DNA of 64,000 nt, taken from JAHEFU01 sp041395205 (GTDB lineage Bacteria > 4484-113 > JAFGCY01). The translations under genes were made by a program, and so were the position numbers. Positions within the stretch are counted from its first letter, which is position 1, and the number at the start of each line of letters is the position of its first letter. The notes beneath the pieces are model-generated. The model saw nothing but the letters and a program-made list of their open reading frames with translations. It searched no databases and had not been told where the DNA came from. The stretch is from NCBI GenBank assembly GCA_041395205.1, contig JAWLAZ010000001.1:806001-870000 (forward strand), in the 5' to 3' direction. Below are positions 8,404 through 16,666 of this stretch, piece by piece.

Positions 8404-8435
8404 TCAGTGGTCAGTGGTCAGTGGTCAGTGGTCAG
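8404..8435. repeat. Tandem heptamer TCAGTGG, four copies plus a partial
   Basis: TCAGTGG is repeated four times head to tail and then partially (TCAG), in the gap between the membrane operon promoter and the pseudogene. The rest of this gap (8345-8597) holds no gene; it contains a GCGGCGGCATGCTGCCGC palindrome. Confidence 0.85.
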
Positions 8436-8597
8436 ACAGGCAATCAGTTGGGAGTGCGTAGCGATGGCACGCGCAAGCGTGACAAAGCTGCGCATCTGCG
8501 GGAAGTGGAATGGGAATTCGGCGCACCTGGCCAGGCGGCACCGATGTGGCAACTTAGCGGCGGCATGCTGCCGCCTGATCTTCGGCCTTCATGGAGG

Positions 8598-9990
8598 CTA
8601 AGTACCCATTGACTGATCCATCCCAACAATCTCACAGCCCGTGTAGATCATCTCACCGTTGCCAATCCGCTTCAGCACGTAATAGCGCGCATCAAGGTCA
8701 AACAGCTGAGCAGGATCGGTGATGCAGTTGAGATAGAGGTCAGTGTGCTTCCTCCATCTTCATTGATTTCCTGCGTGGAGTCAAACACGACACCGGACAT
8801 CCGGAAACCAGGGACTGGCAGCGCCCTTTCCCTGACAAGCTGTGAGCAATGGTCCAGCAATGTAGGTCTGCATGTTGAGGATTTCAGCCAGCGAAGCTGC
8901 GCTTCGCGGCTTGTCAATTCCAATTGGGATCCTTCCTGCCAACTTGTGGAGGCAGCCTACTGGATATCACTGAACCGTCAAGATAGCATTGCCCGTCCGG
9001 ATTGATCCAGCCGCTGGTCATACGCTGGCCAGGCTCTCGAATCTGGGTGAACAGGCAGGCATACTGTTGCAGATCAGCTATACCTAGTTCCTGGCTGCCG
9101 GTTCTGACAATGAAATCAATTACGCTGAATTGTGATTCAGTCCGCTGTCCAGTACAAGCACCGTCCCGACGAGTTGAGGATCAGGCAGCTCTGCATCTCG
9201 ACTTCGCGCCGGGATCTCCAGTGGGCAACGAGCGCAGGTAGTACCATGTCCGCCGAGTCGTTCTGCAGTACCGCAGACATTGTCATTCCAGTTCCCGCTC
9301 GGCCTCACCTGCAGCCGCTCAGCATCCATTTCTGCATTGACATTCCCAAGGCTTGATGCTCAGTGAGAACCGGTCCTCGAACAACTCAGCCTGATGGTCA
9401 ACATCCCAGTTCAGGCTGAGGATGTCACGCAGTCATCCATGATGAAACTCCATCGCGCCTGGTGCCGAGTTGATGCCGCACAGTCAGCGGTCAAGCAGCC
9501 AGGCCTTCCCTTCATTGTCCTTCACCAGCAGCCTGCTGCCATCCATGCTGAAGTCGAACCAGTAGCTGGCAGCCTCGCCGAAACCTTCCAATTGCCACTG
9601 CAAGCAGCCTGCCATCAGTACCGATAAGCACCAGCTCGGTGCAGCAGCGACAATCCGGACGGATGTCCCACAGCGGCTGGTAGTTCATACTTGGGATAAG
9701 TCCCAGCGGGATCAGATGTCTTTCCCCGTCTCAACGATGCACCCATGTCTGCCTCAAACCAGCTCGTATGTCCCCCGCGCGATCTGCTCGCCATCTGATC
9801 TTCTTCCAAGCGAGGGATCCCGCAGAGATCCCAAGCTATCGTGAGGTTCAAGGTGCCTTGATTCCCGATGCAGTGCACCGGCCAGCCATATGACCTTCGG
9901 GATCTTCGATCAGTTCCGGTAGAATCCATATTGGCATCACGGAGCTCGGATGGCCGGTGGGAATCGGAACACGTGCATCAACTGCGCTTG
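8598..9990 (-). pseudogene. Decayed propeller-type secreted protein gene
   Basis: No long frame is open, but minus-strand protein-like blocks follow one another in different frames. In order: PLWDIRPDCRCCTELVLIG; then LQWQLEGFGEAASYWFDFS with MDGSRLLVKDNEGKAWLLDR; then YACLFTQIREPGQRMTSGW with INPDGQCYLDGSV; then PGFRMSGVVFDSTQEINEDG; and finally DLYLNCITDPAQLFDLDARY with IGNGEMIYTGCEIVGMDQS before a stop at 8598. The strand-turn-strand pattern with DG turns looks like a beta-propeller. At least five indels and several stops interrupt it. GC content is visibly lower than in the neighbours, which favours real decay over sequencing error. The 5' end cannot be fixed. Confidence 0.6.
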
Positions 9991-10035
9991 AAACGAAGCT
10001 GCGCAATCTAAGAACCTCCGCCCTCGGATGAAAGC

Positions 10036-10166
10036 CTCCGCTACGGTCTGCTCATTCTCATGCTGTTGCTGACAACGCACGTTCTGTTCATTGTTGTCAG
10101 CAGGCAAGTCTGGCAGCTCCCGCTGATTCCGCTACGGTCTGCTCATCCTCTTTCTGTTGCTGACAA
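10036..10166. repeat. Direct repeat with internal inverted repeat in a gene-free stretch
   Basis: Two ~40-bp copies (10036-10075 and 10126-10166) share CCGCTACGGTCTGCTCAT and end in GTTGCTGACAA. Between them TGCTGACAA faces TTGTCAGCA as an inverted repeat. The stretch 9991-10420 holds no gene. Besides these it has a long imperfect palindrome built from GAGCAATGA/TCATTGCTC at about 10282-10360. Confidence 0.6.
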
Positions 10167-10196
10167 CTTCACGCTTCACTGTTCACGGTTTCACTG

Positions 10197-10221
10197 TTGT
10201 CAGAGCATGGCTCTGACCTCC
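10197..10221 (-). repeat. REP-like hairpin, subtype D, single copy
   Basis: On the minus strand it reads GGAGGTCAGAGCCATGC then TCTGACAA: GGAGG head plus a palindrome with GTCAGAG/CTCTGAC arms. An identical copy lies at 10391-10415. Confidence 0.8.
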
Positions 10222-10390
10222 GACCGGTCCCTGATTCGCCATTTGCTTCCCCAAGCAGGCGGCGGATGCCAAGGTCAGTGCTGAGCAATGAAGAGTGAGC
10301 AATGATCCCATGCAACTCAGTTGCCAGTCTCATTGCTCATTGCTCCTCACTCATTGCTTCCGATGACTGTTCACTCTTTACGGTTCACTG

Positions 10391-10415
10391 TTGTCAGAGC
10401 ATGGCTCTGACCTCC
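10391..10415 (-). repeat. REP-like hairpin, subtype D, second copy
   Basis: Identical to 10197-10221, including part of the flank (GTTCACTG). It lies 6 bp past the aminotransferase stop, where it could stabilise or end the transcript. Confidence 0.8.
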
Positions 10416-10420
10416 TGTTC

Positions 10421-11746
10421 CTAGGCGCTGACCGGTGCATTGGCAACGGCCTTGAGGCTGTCGGCGAAGGCGTTCATCACGGTCTCGAGCTGGGCCTGCG
10501 AGATGATCGCGGGCGGCTGGATGCGGATCGTGCTCGGGTTGTTGATCGTCTGGGCCACGAGCACGTCGCGCATGAACAGCTCGTCGGCGATGCGCGTGCC
10601 GAGTTCCGGGCTCTGCAGCTCGAAGCCGATCCACAGCCCGATGCCGCGCACCTCGCGCACCAGCTGCGGGTTCGCCATCGCCAGCTCGCTGAGCTGGGCC
10701 TTCAGCCAGGCGCCCTTGTCCTCGCTCTGCTGGAGGATGCCCTCCTGCTCATAGACCTCGATCGTTGCCAGCGAGGCCGCGCAGGAGAGCTGGCTGCCGG
10801 CGAAGGTGTTCGTCAGCCACCAGGGGTTCTTCTCCATCCCCCTGAAGTCCGGGTCGTTGTCGCGGTGCCCGTGGAAGGCGCGGCTGTTGGCGATCAGCGC
10901 GCTCTGCGTCGCCATTCCGCCGCCCAGCGCCTTGCCGAGCGTGATCAGGTCCGGCTCGATCCCGAAGTGCTCACTGCAGAACCAGCGTCCGCTGCGGCCC
11001 CAGCCGCTCTGCACCTCGTCCACGTGCATGATCGCCCCGACCTCCAGGCAGCGCGCACGCACCGCCTGCAGGAACTCGCGGCTCGGGACGTTGATCCCGC
11101 CCTCTCCCTGCACCGGCTCGACGATCACGCTCGCCACCTCGGTGGTGATGCTGTGGTCGAGGTTGTCAATGTCGTCGTAGGTGTGCACCTGGAAGCTCGG
11201 CAGCAGGCTGCCGAAGGGCTGGCGCAGCGGGATGCGGTTCGTGGCCGCCAGGGCGCCGGTGGTCTTGCCGTGGAAGCTCTTCGAGAAGCTCACGTGCCGC
11301 GTGCGTCCGGTTGCCAACCTGGCCATCTTCAGCGCGGCCTCATTGCTCTCGGCCCCGCCGCAGTGGTAGTAGACGTACTGCAGGTCGCCCGGTGCACGCT
11401 TGGCGATCTCACCGGAGAGCACCGCCGCCAGCGGGTTGAGCAGCTCCTGGCTGTAGAGCCCGATGCGCTCCATCGCCTGCTGCACGCGCTTCACCACATG
11501 CGGGTGGCGGTGCCCGAGCAGGAACACGCCGTAGCCGCCGAGGCAGTCGATGAAGCCGTGCCCGCTCATGTCGTACATCATCACGCCCTCGCCGCGCCAT
11601 TCGACGGCGTGGCTGGGGTTCTTGGCGGAGCGCTTGAACTCGATGAAGCCCGGGTTCATGTGCTCGCGGTAGTTGTGGAAGGTCTCATCGAGGATGCGCT
11701 TGCGATCCGCTTCCTCGGGATGGACATTGAATAGATAGTCGAACAT
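10421..11746 (-). CDS. Class III PLP-dependent aminotransferase, putrescine-aminotransferase-like
   Basis: A 441-residue fold-type I aminotransferase. Features seen: the substrate/PLP loop HCGGAESNEAALKMA (residues 128-142), FHGKTTGALAATN (159-170), IVEPVQGEGGINVPS (208-222), the PLP-contacting Asp243 in HVDEVQSGWGRSG and the Schiff-base Lys272 in ITLGKALGGG. The GEGGI and DEVQSGWGR signatures are those of putrescine, 4-aminobutyrate and acetylornithine aminotransferases. The overall pattern, with LGGYGVFLLGHRHP near the N-terminus, is closest to putrescine aminotransferases (PatA/YgjG) in my recollection. It would move an amino group from a diamine or omega-amino acid to an alpha-keto acid in the cytoplasm. 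ATG 11746 has GGAGG 5 nt upstream. Length is normal. Neighbours do not fix the substrate. Confidence 0.9.
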   Translation of the reverse strand: MFDYLFNVHPEEADRKRILDETFHNYREHMNPGFIEFKRSAKNPSHAVEWRGEGVMMYDMSGHGFIDCLGGYGVFLLGHRHPHVVKRVQQAMERIGLYSQELLNPLAAVLSGEIAKRAPGDLQYVYYHCGGAESNEAALKMARLATGRTRHVSFSKSFHGKTTGALAATNRIPLRQPFGSLLPSFQVHTYDDIDNLDHSITTEVASVIVEPVQGEGGINVPSREFLQAVRARCLEVGAIMHVDEVQSGWGRSGRWFCSEHFGIEPDLITLGKALGGGMATQSALIANSRAFHGHRDNDPDFRGMEKNPWWLTNTFAGSQLSCAASLATIEVYEQEGILQQSEDKGAWLKAQLSELAMANPQLVREVRGIGLWIGFELQSPELGTRIADELFMRDVLVAQTINNPSTIRIQPPAIISQAQLETVMNAFADSLKAVANAPVSA

Positions 11747-11808
11747 GGTTCCTCCAGGGGCCGTATGCCCCGCTGCGTGCCGGCTGTGCCGAATGTGGAT
11801 CTGCTGTC

Positions 11809-11964
11809 TCAGTCGCGCGGCAATGCACTCGCCTCAGGCACCTTCTGGGGCATCAGGGGAGGTTGATGGGGGTTGTAGGGATCGCGTCCGTCATGCTGCC
11901 AGCCGCGCCGGATCAGCGGGTTGTACACCCAGGACGGCCGGATCACGATCACTGTCTGGTCCAC
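11809..11964 (-). CDS. Possible small protein (51 aa) upstream of the aminotransferase
   Basis: A GTG-started frame whose peptide has a coherent composition (VIRPSWVYNPLIRRGWQHDG, then DPYNPHQPP) and ends 62 bp before the aminotransferase ATG on the same strand. GTTACAAT just upstream resembles a -10 box. No family is recognised and no ribosome site is visible. It could be a short leader peptide or a non-coding stretch. Confidence 0.35.
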   Translation of the reverse strand: MDQTVIVIRPSWVYNPLIRRGWQHDGRDPYNPHQPPLMPQKVPEASALPRD

Positions 11965-12013
11965 GGACTGATTGTAACAGCCAGCCCCGCTGCATTCCGG
12001 GCTTCGCCGCGGC

Positions 12014-12298
12014 TTATCCCGCGTAGCGTGCGCTGAAGCCGATCCCTTCCACGGCCGCCACGTAGTCCTCGGGCTGGGCATGGATGCCATCCAGCTCGAT
12101 TTCACAGCTGTCCCGCTCCGGGGAGAAGTTCACGCTGCGCACCCCCGGCAGCTGCTTCAGGGCCTCCGTGACGCGCATCGCACAGCCGCCGCAGTGCAGC
12201 CCGGAGAGTTCGAGCTTCATCCTTCTGGTCACTTCATTCATTTCGGGGTTTGCCTGTTCCGTCATCACAGCCTGCCTATACCATTGAATATCCGCCAT
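12014..12298 (-). CDS. Heavy-metal-associated (HMA) domain protein
   Basis: A 94-residue protein. The last ~68 residues are a single HMA/copper-chaperone-like ferredoxin fold beginning MKLELSGLHCGGCAMRV, with the metal-binding pair Cys36 and Cys39 (CGGC) and the expected LPGVRSVNFS strand. Such proteins bind Cu(I) or other soft metals and pass them to transporters. The usual M-x-C-x-x-C lacks its methionine here (H replaces it). ATG 12298 has GGAGG 9 nt upstream; starts at 12265 or just before MKLEL are also possible. It is divergent from the ECF sigma factor gene, with only 49 bp between the two starts. No metal transporter is adjacent. Confidence 0.85.
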   Translation of the reverse strand: MADIQWYRQAVMTEQANPEMNEVTRRMKLELSGLHCGGCAMRVTEALKQLPGVRSVNFSPERDSCEIELDGIHAQPEDYVAAVEGIGFSARYAG

Positions 12299-12347
12299 TT
12301 AATGTAACCTCCGGAGCGCGGCGGCGTCCGGTTATGATGTGTTAGCA

Positions 12348-12899
12348 ATGGTACTGCAGCGCAATCAGGACAATGTGGCTGTTCGCAACGAGCAGTTCAC
12401 CGTCCACTATGAGGAGATCCATCTCCAGGCCTGGCGCCTTGCGCTGTACCTCTGCGGCCGCCGTGAGGATGCCGAGGACCTGCTGGCGGAGACGGTTGCC
12501 GGAGCGATCCGTAACTTCGACAAGCTGCGCGACGTCAGTAAGTTCAAGGGCTGGTTCCTGAAGAGCATGCGCAACCTGCACATCGACCACATCCGCCGGG
12601 CCAAGCGGCAGATGGACGTGGCCGACTTCGGCGGGGACGTGATGATCTGGGAACGGCTGGGGCGTTACCCGCAGATCGAGGGGCCGCAGCGCAGCACCGA
12701 GACGCGGCAGATCTTCCGGGCGATCGACCGCCTGCCGGAGAGCCTGCGCACCCCGCTGGTGCTCAATGCCCTGGAAGGGCTTGATATCCGCGAGATCGGC
12801 GATGTGATGGGGCTCGGACAGAGTGCCGTGAAGGTGCGGATCCACCGTGCCCGCAGGAAATTGATGGAATTACTCGGAGAGGATTTCGAGGTCGACTGA
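12348..12899 (+). CDS. ECF-type RNA polymerase sigma factor
   Basis: A 183-residue sigma-70 family factor. Region 2 runs from about residue 16 to 85 (RREDAEDLLAETVAGAIRNF, then FKGWFLKSMRNLHIDHIRR). Region 4 is at about 125-175 (LPESLRTPLVLNALEGLDI, then IGDVMGLGQSAVKVRIHRA). It would direct RNA polymerase to an alternative promoter set. ATG 12348 is used; GTG 12339 in frame is possible. A TATGAT box ends 9 nt before the ATG and there is no ribosome site. The next gene begins one base after the stop (stop 12897-12899, ATG 12901) and encodes a single-span membrane protein, probably its regulator. Confidence 0.93.
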   Translation: MVLQRNQDNVAVRNEQFTVHYEEIHLQAWRLALYLCGRREDAEDLLAETVAGAIRNFDKLRDVSKFKGWFLKSMRNLHIDHIRRAKRQMDVADFGGDVMIWERLGRYPQIEGPQRSTETRQIFRAIDRLPESLRTPLVLNALEGLDIREIGDVMGLGQSAVKVRIHRARRKLMELLGEDFEVD

Positions 12900-12900
12900 C

Positions 12901-14112
12901 ATGACTGGCAATGGAAACATCAGCAGGGACCCGCTGGATCTGGCACGGAGCCAGATGGACTTCGCACGCATGGCGGATGACGCGCCCAGCGTGAAGGAAG
13001 TCCTGTTCAAGGCCCAGACCATCATCCCCGTGGCTCCCGCCAAACCGCTCTGGCAGAAGGCGGCACCCGTGGCCGGAGGCGTGCTCGCCGCCGGACTGCT
13101 GTTCGTGCCGGTGCTGCCGGAGAGCGCAAGCCTGGACCGCGTCAATGTGAACTTCGAGGAGAGCCTCAGCGCCGCCGATGCCCAGGCCGTGCAGTTCGCG
13201 ATCCGCAATGACCTGCCTTCGGAGATCCTGATGGGCAGCAGCTTCAGCGGCGACAGTGAGGCTCCCGGCCTGTTGAGCCTGAGCTTCAGCGCTGCCGGTG
13301 AACCGCGCCTGCTGGCACGGGTCGGCGAGAGTGTGGAAGCGCATGCCGCCCAGCACGGTCCACTCATGGGCCAGCGCATCAACGAAGCCCGCAGCGAAAG
13401 CCGCGACAGCATCGTGAACCGTGCGCTCAGCCTGCTGAGCAGTGAAGAGGAAGAAATCAGCTACATCGATCCCTCCAACCATACGGCCCGCGAGCTGCTG
13501 GACAATCCCGAGCTGCTGCGCCAGGGCCTGGAGCGGGTCACGAGCCAGCTTGGCTACAGCGTGGCTTCAGTGAGCTGGCTTGACCGTGAAGCCCTGCCCG
13601 CCGATGAGGCGGACTACCGCGTGATCGAGCTGGACTGCTGGCCACGGCCGCTGCGTGTGGAGATCGACGCGGTGGACCTCGCCTCATTCGAGCATGCCGA
13701 TCTGCGCAGTGCCTGCCATGCCTGGTTGACGCAGCTGAACCTCGGTCCGGCCCCGCATGGCCTGGCCTCGCGGCCCGGCGAACTGCTGCCGGTGATGGTG
13801 GAAGTACGTGACCCCGATGGCCGGCTGGACCGCGCCCTGACGGACCGCCTGCAGGCCCTGATCGTGCAGCCCGACGCCGGACAGTACACCGACGCCAGCA
13901 CCTGGAAGGTCCAGAGCGTGGTGGAGCCGGCTCTCGCGGAACTGATGGGCGAGCGCACCTGCTATCCCTCATACGAGCGTGTACCGGATCCGGCCTACAA
14001 CCGTGAGGTCAACTGCTTCTGGGTCTACGTGAAGATGAGCAACAGCTTCGAGAAAAAGTCGCCTGAGCTGGATCAGCGCACTTCCGAGCTTGAGCAGAAG
14101 ATCAATTTCTGA
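12901..14112 (+). CDS. Single-span membrane protein paired with the ECF sigma factor
   Basis: A 403-residue protein. An N-terminal cytoplasmic stretch of about 50 residues is followed by one membrane segment (APVAGGVLAAGLLFVPVL, about residues 55-75) and a large, mostly acidic extracytoplasmic domain. A coiled-coil-like tail ends it (SPELDQRTSELEQKINF). It lies one base after the ECF sigma gene and must be co-transcribed. This topology is that of anti-sigma factors, but I see no zinc-binding HxxxCxxC motif and no known anti-sigma domain. It may be a new type of anti-sigma factor or the main output of the operon. Four cysteines in the outer domain could form disulfides. Confidence 0.8.
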   Translation: MTGNGNISRDPLDLARSQMDFARMADDAPSVKEVLFKAQTIIPVAPAKPLWQKAAPVAGGVLAAGLLFVPVLPESASLDRVNVNFEESLSAADAQAVQFAIRNDLPSEILMGSSFSGDSEAPGLLSLSFSAAGEPRLLARVGESVEAHAAQHGPLMGQRINEARSESRDSIVNRALSLLSSEEEEISYIDPSNHTARELLDNPELLRQGLERVTSQLGYSVASVSWLDREALPADEADYRVIELDCWPRPLRVEIDAVDLASFEHADLRSACHAWLTQLNLGPAPHGLASRPGELLPVMVEVRDPDGRLDRALTDRLQALIVQPDAGQYTDASTWKVQSVVEPALAELMGERTCYPSYERVPDPAYNREVNCFWVYVKMSNSFEKKSPELDQRTSELEQKINF

Positions 14113-14304
14113 TTCGCGGATTCCGTGAAACACCCCTGATTGCTGAGCGTTCAATGCCGCGCAGACATGCCGTCCGCGCAAAGCTAATTCCCATTTCATT
14201 TGCTCAAATGCACGCCAGCAATTGGTGAAAAAGTGGCAGCCTGACTGCGGGCCAGTTTCGCAAGGGATATACATGCAGGTAAACAAACACCCAGAGGTAT
14301 CCGC

Positions 14305-14895
14305 ATGTATCGTCTGCCATTGCTTCCTTCCATGATTGCCATCTGCTGCGTCCTGCTGCTCTCCTGCTGCGGCGGCGGTGACGACCCGCTGCCCGTTGAC
14401 AACCAGCAGCAGGGCAACCAGAATACGCTGCAGCTCGCGGCTCCGCAGAGTGGCGGCAGCACGGGCGGCGCGGACTTCAGCATCCCGGCCGGTGTGACGG
14501 TCACCAGTGCCTCCGTCATTGGTAGCAGCATTGAGTTTGGCGTGACTGATCTCAGCCAGAGCATGAGCGAGGGCTTCGAGGGCACGGTCTACGGCGGCGC
14601 AAGCTTCACGCCCGCGGATGCCAGCTTCAGCGAGCCGGTCAGCGTCAGCATCCCGGTCTTTGATGCCGGCAGCAGCGTGAATGTCTACTACGTCAGTGGT
14701 GCATCCTCCGTGAGCGCGGCGGGCTACAGCCTGCATGCCGCGAACATTCCGGTCCAGAACGGCAAGGCCCGCTTCACGACCAGCCGCTTCGGCAGCTTCA
14801 TCTGCGGCATGGCGGGCAGCCAGCAGCAGCAGGAAGAGGAAGAGGAGCAGCAGGAAGAGCAGCAGCACAATGAGGGTGGAGGCAGCTCACTCTGA
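14305..14895 (+). CDS. Lipoprotein with glutamine/glutamate-rich tail
   Basis: A 196-residue lipoprotein. The signal peptide MYRLPLLPSMIAICCVLL leads to the lipobox LLSCCGGG, and GAGG lies about 8 nt before ATG 14305. The mature part is Ser/Gly-rich beta-type sequence without a known domain (FSIPAGVTVTSASVIGSS). The last ~30 residues are low complexity, made almost only of Gln and Glu from CAG/GAG codon runs, which may vary in length. The gene has no obvious operon partner. The stretch 14113-14304 before it holds no gene. Confidence 0.8.
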   Translation: MYRLPLLPSMIAICCVLLLSCCGGGDDPLPVDNQQQGNQNTLQLAAPQSGGSTGGADFSIPAGVTVTSASVIGSSIEFGVTDLSQSMSEGFEGTVYGGASFTPADASFSEPVSVSIPVFDAGSSVNVYYVSGASSVSAAGYSLHAANIPVQNGKARFTTSRFGSFICGMAGSQQQQEEEEEQQEEQQHNEGGGSSL

Positions 14896-15203
14896 GCATG
14901 AAGCCAGGGCCGGCGGCGGGCTGCACCTGCGGTCCGCTGCGGCCAACCCTTCACGGGCATGCCACTGTGGAAATTCCCCAGGCCGCCGATGTATGTCTGG
15001 CGTGCATGAATTGTGCATGGCGGGTATCATTAAGCGGGTAGCGAAATGGTAAACCCGGCGCCGCCCGCCAACCACGTTGACTGTTTCACGGAGATGATTC
15101 GTGCTCCGGCTGGGCACCTATTCATTTTCCGGATTCGTGGTATAATTCGGCCTTGATGCGGACTTCGCGCAAGTGGGCTCCACGTCAACCATGGGTTTTT
15201 CCT

Positions 15204-15219
15204 ATAATAGTACTATTAT
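15204..15219. promoter_or_regulatory. 16-bp perfect palindrome overlapping a TATAAT box
   Basis: ATAATAGTACTATTAT is a perfect palindrome whose left part belongs to a TATAAT hexamer (15203-15208). It lies just upstream of the small lipoprotein gene. It could be an operator for a dimeric repressor on the promoter. A second TATAAT lies at 15141-15146. The region 14896-15239 otherwise holds no gene. Confidence 0.55.
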
Positions 15220-15239
15220 CATGTTTAGTGGAGGGCGAT

Positions 15240-15371
15240 ATGCGCTTTATCACGAACTTCCTGCTGGCCCTGGCATTCGCCGGGTTAGCTCTCTCGGTGG
15301 CCAGCTGCTGCAGCAGCGATGGTGACGTGCTTCCGATTGTCCACAACGAGGGCGACGGCGGAGCCGTCTAA
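15240..15371 (+). CDS. Small lipoprotein (43 aa)
   Basis: The product has a signal peptide followed by the lipobox VASCCSS and only about 18 mature residues, acidic and ending EGDGGAV. A GGAGG ribosome site lies 6 nt before ATG 15240. A longer reading from TTG 15153 (72 aa) is possible: that codon sits exactly 6 nt after a TATAAT box, as in the leaderless genes elsewhere in this window. A strong terminator follows, so this is a complete transcription unit. Function unknown. Confidence 0.65.
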   Translation: MRFITNFLLALAFAGLALSVASCCSSDGDVLPIVHNEGDGGAV

Positions 15372-15429
15372 GCGCTTACCACCGATCAAGACTGACGGGG
15401 CCTCCGGAGGCTCGGTCATTCCAGAAGAG

Positions 15430-15454
15430 AAGGGACCTTGGTCCCTTTTTTTTT
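15430..15454 (+). terminator. Rho-independent terminator of the small lipoprotein gene
   Basis: AAGGGACC and GGTCCCTT form the stem, followed by a run of nine T. It lies about 60 bp after the stop. Confidence 0.88.
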
Positions 15455-15599
15455 GCGTTTTTGATTCTCCGACTCGCGTCAACGCTCGTCGGTCTGACCC
15501 TGCGGCCACGCATGCGCGTGTCCGGGTCGGGTTGAAGTTACGGGAGGCTGGGAGCTGCAGCGCGCAATCAGCGAGGAGCTTGCTCTGAGCTGCATTGCG

Positions 15600-15748
15600 G
15601 ACCAGATGTCAGTCTGGCTATGGGAGGCCAGATGTCAGTCTGGCTATGGGAGACCAGATGTCAGTCTGGCTATGGGAGGCCAGATGTCAGTCTGGCTATG
15701 GGAGGCCAGATGTCAGTCTGGCTATGGGAGGCCAGATGTCAGTCTGGC
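15600..15748 (+). repeat. REP-like hairpin array, subtype B, six units
   Basis: Six 26-bp units, each with the core GCCAGATGTCAGTCTGGC, separated by TATGGGAG that supplies the GGAGG-type head. One unit has GACCAGA at its start. There is no unique spacer between units, so this is not a CRISPR array. Downstream (15749-16016) there is no gene, only small hairpins such as CCCGGCGTTCACGCCGGG. Confidence 0.92.
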
Positions 15749-16016
15749 AGAATGCAGAAGGTAAAGGGCGCGCGCGAGCAGTCAGCTCGCAGGACTGTAG
15801 GACTTCAGCTGCCCTGGGCAGGTTGAATGTAGCCCGGCGTTCACGCCGGGAAAGGCCGTAAATGGCCTGCTACCAACTGCACAAGACATCTGGTACTTCG
15901 CCCGCTTCTTCCACTTCCCCACTTCATTTACTACTTTCCCTCAATTAACATCGCTATTTATTGACTAATGACGCTATTATGGTAAAATATCCATACATCA
16001 GTTTAGGGAGGCAGTT

Positions 16017-16430
16017 ATGGACCTGAATAAGCAGCTGTTTGAGGACAGTACGGTGTATTGCCTGCTGTGGTCGCTTCTGCACCGCGGGCCGATTGATCAC
16101 AAGGTGCTGCGCGATAACGGCTTCAGCGACAGCGAATGTGTCAACATCCTCAAGGATGCCGAGGGGCGCCTGCGCGCGCTGAAGCGCCGTGCGAGCGCGG
16201 CGGCGCTGATCACCCCGGACAGCCTGGCGGCGCTGCTGCGCAGCAAGCTCAGCGAGATGCTCAGCGCTGCGGAGAAGAGCAGCGAGCTGTCCTGTCTGCT
16301 GCGGACGCTGAAGGGCCTGCCGGACTGGCTGTTCCCACAGTGGCGGGAGCAGGCCAGTGAACTGCGCAATCTGGATGAACTGCGCCGGCTGGCCGGCAAA
16401 TCAGCGGAGTTGCCAGTCCTGGCCGGCTGA
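16017..16430 (+). CDS. Hypothetical all-helical protein
   Basis: A 137-residue protein with AGGGAGG 5 nt before ATG 16017 and a TAAAAT-like box further upstream. The sequence is helical and rich in Leu, Ala, Arg and Ser: MDLNKQLFEDSTVYCLLWSL at the start, LRALKRRASAAALITPDSLA in the middle. It has no signal peptide or membrane span. The N-terminal ~60 residues (GPIDHKVLRDNGFSDSECVN) have the look of a winged-helix or other small DNA-binding fold, but I recognise no family. It stands alone between repeats. Confidence 0.65.
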   Translation: MDLNKQLFEDSTVYCLLWSLLHRGPIDHKVLRDNGFSDSECVNILKDAEGRLRALKRRASAAALITPDSLAALLRSKLSEMLSAAEKSSELSCLLRTLKGLPDWLFPQWREQASELRNLDELRRLAGKSAELPVLAG

Positions 16431-16497
16431 GCGGCACAGTCGGAGCTTTGGCGCAAGCCGGGCAGGGAGCTCGAGCGCCAGCTCGGCAATGGGGAAC

Positions 16498-16602
16498 AAC
16501 CGCAAAGTGCACAAAGTTCACAATGTGCTTTCCGGGATCACGAAGCAGTCTTTGTGCACGTCTGAAAGTCTTCGTGCCCTTGGTGCCCTTTGTGGTAAAC
16601 CC
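16498..16602. repeat. Long imperfect hairpin of the CACAAAG type
   Basis: The left arm contains CCGCAAAGTGCACAAAGTTC and the right arm CTTCGTGCCC...CCCTTTGTGGT, making an imperfect ~100-bp inverted repeat with a ~10-12-bp internal rhythm. Related copies lie at 22731-22829 and 22851-22947. Confidence 0.65.
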
Positions 16603-16666
16603 CTAAACCATTGCCCGCAACATGCACCATCTAAAATGAACCCATCCCCCGAGGAAGGTGCATACG

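Noticed and set aside
12339..12347. GTG 12339 as start of the ECF sigma factor
   Set aside because: It would add only VLA, directly abutting the TATGAT box; ATG 12348 is simpler, though not proven.
14790..14880. CAG/GAG-rich stretch as a separate microsatellite element
   Set aside because: It is in frame and encodes the Gln/Glu tail of the lipoprotein at 14305; no exact unit is repeated enough to call a tandem repeat.
15078..15093. Possible parS site: TGTTTCACG near 15078
   Set aside because: Only the left half matches the parS consensus; the right half is GAGATGA. A 9-bp match by chance is not unlikely in 64 kb.
15600..15748. Regular 26-bp repeats that could be mistaken for a CRISPR array (also 26121-26317 and 32456-32720)
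   Set aside because: Repeats follow each other without unique spacers, each is itself a palindrome, and no cas genes are present.
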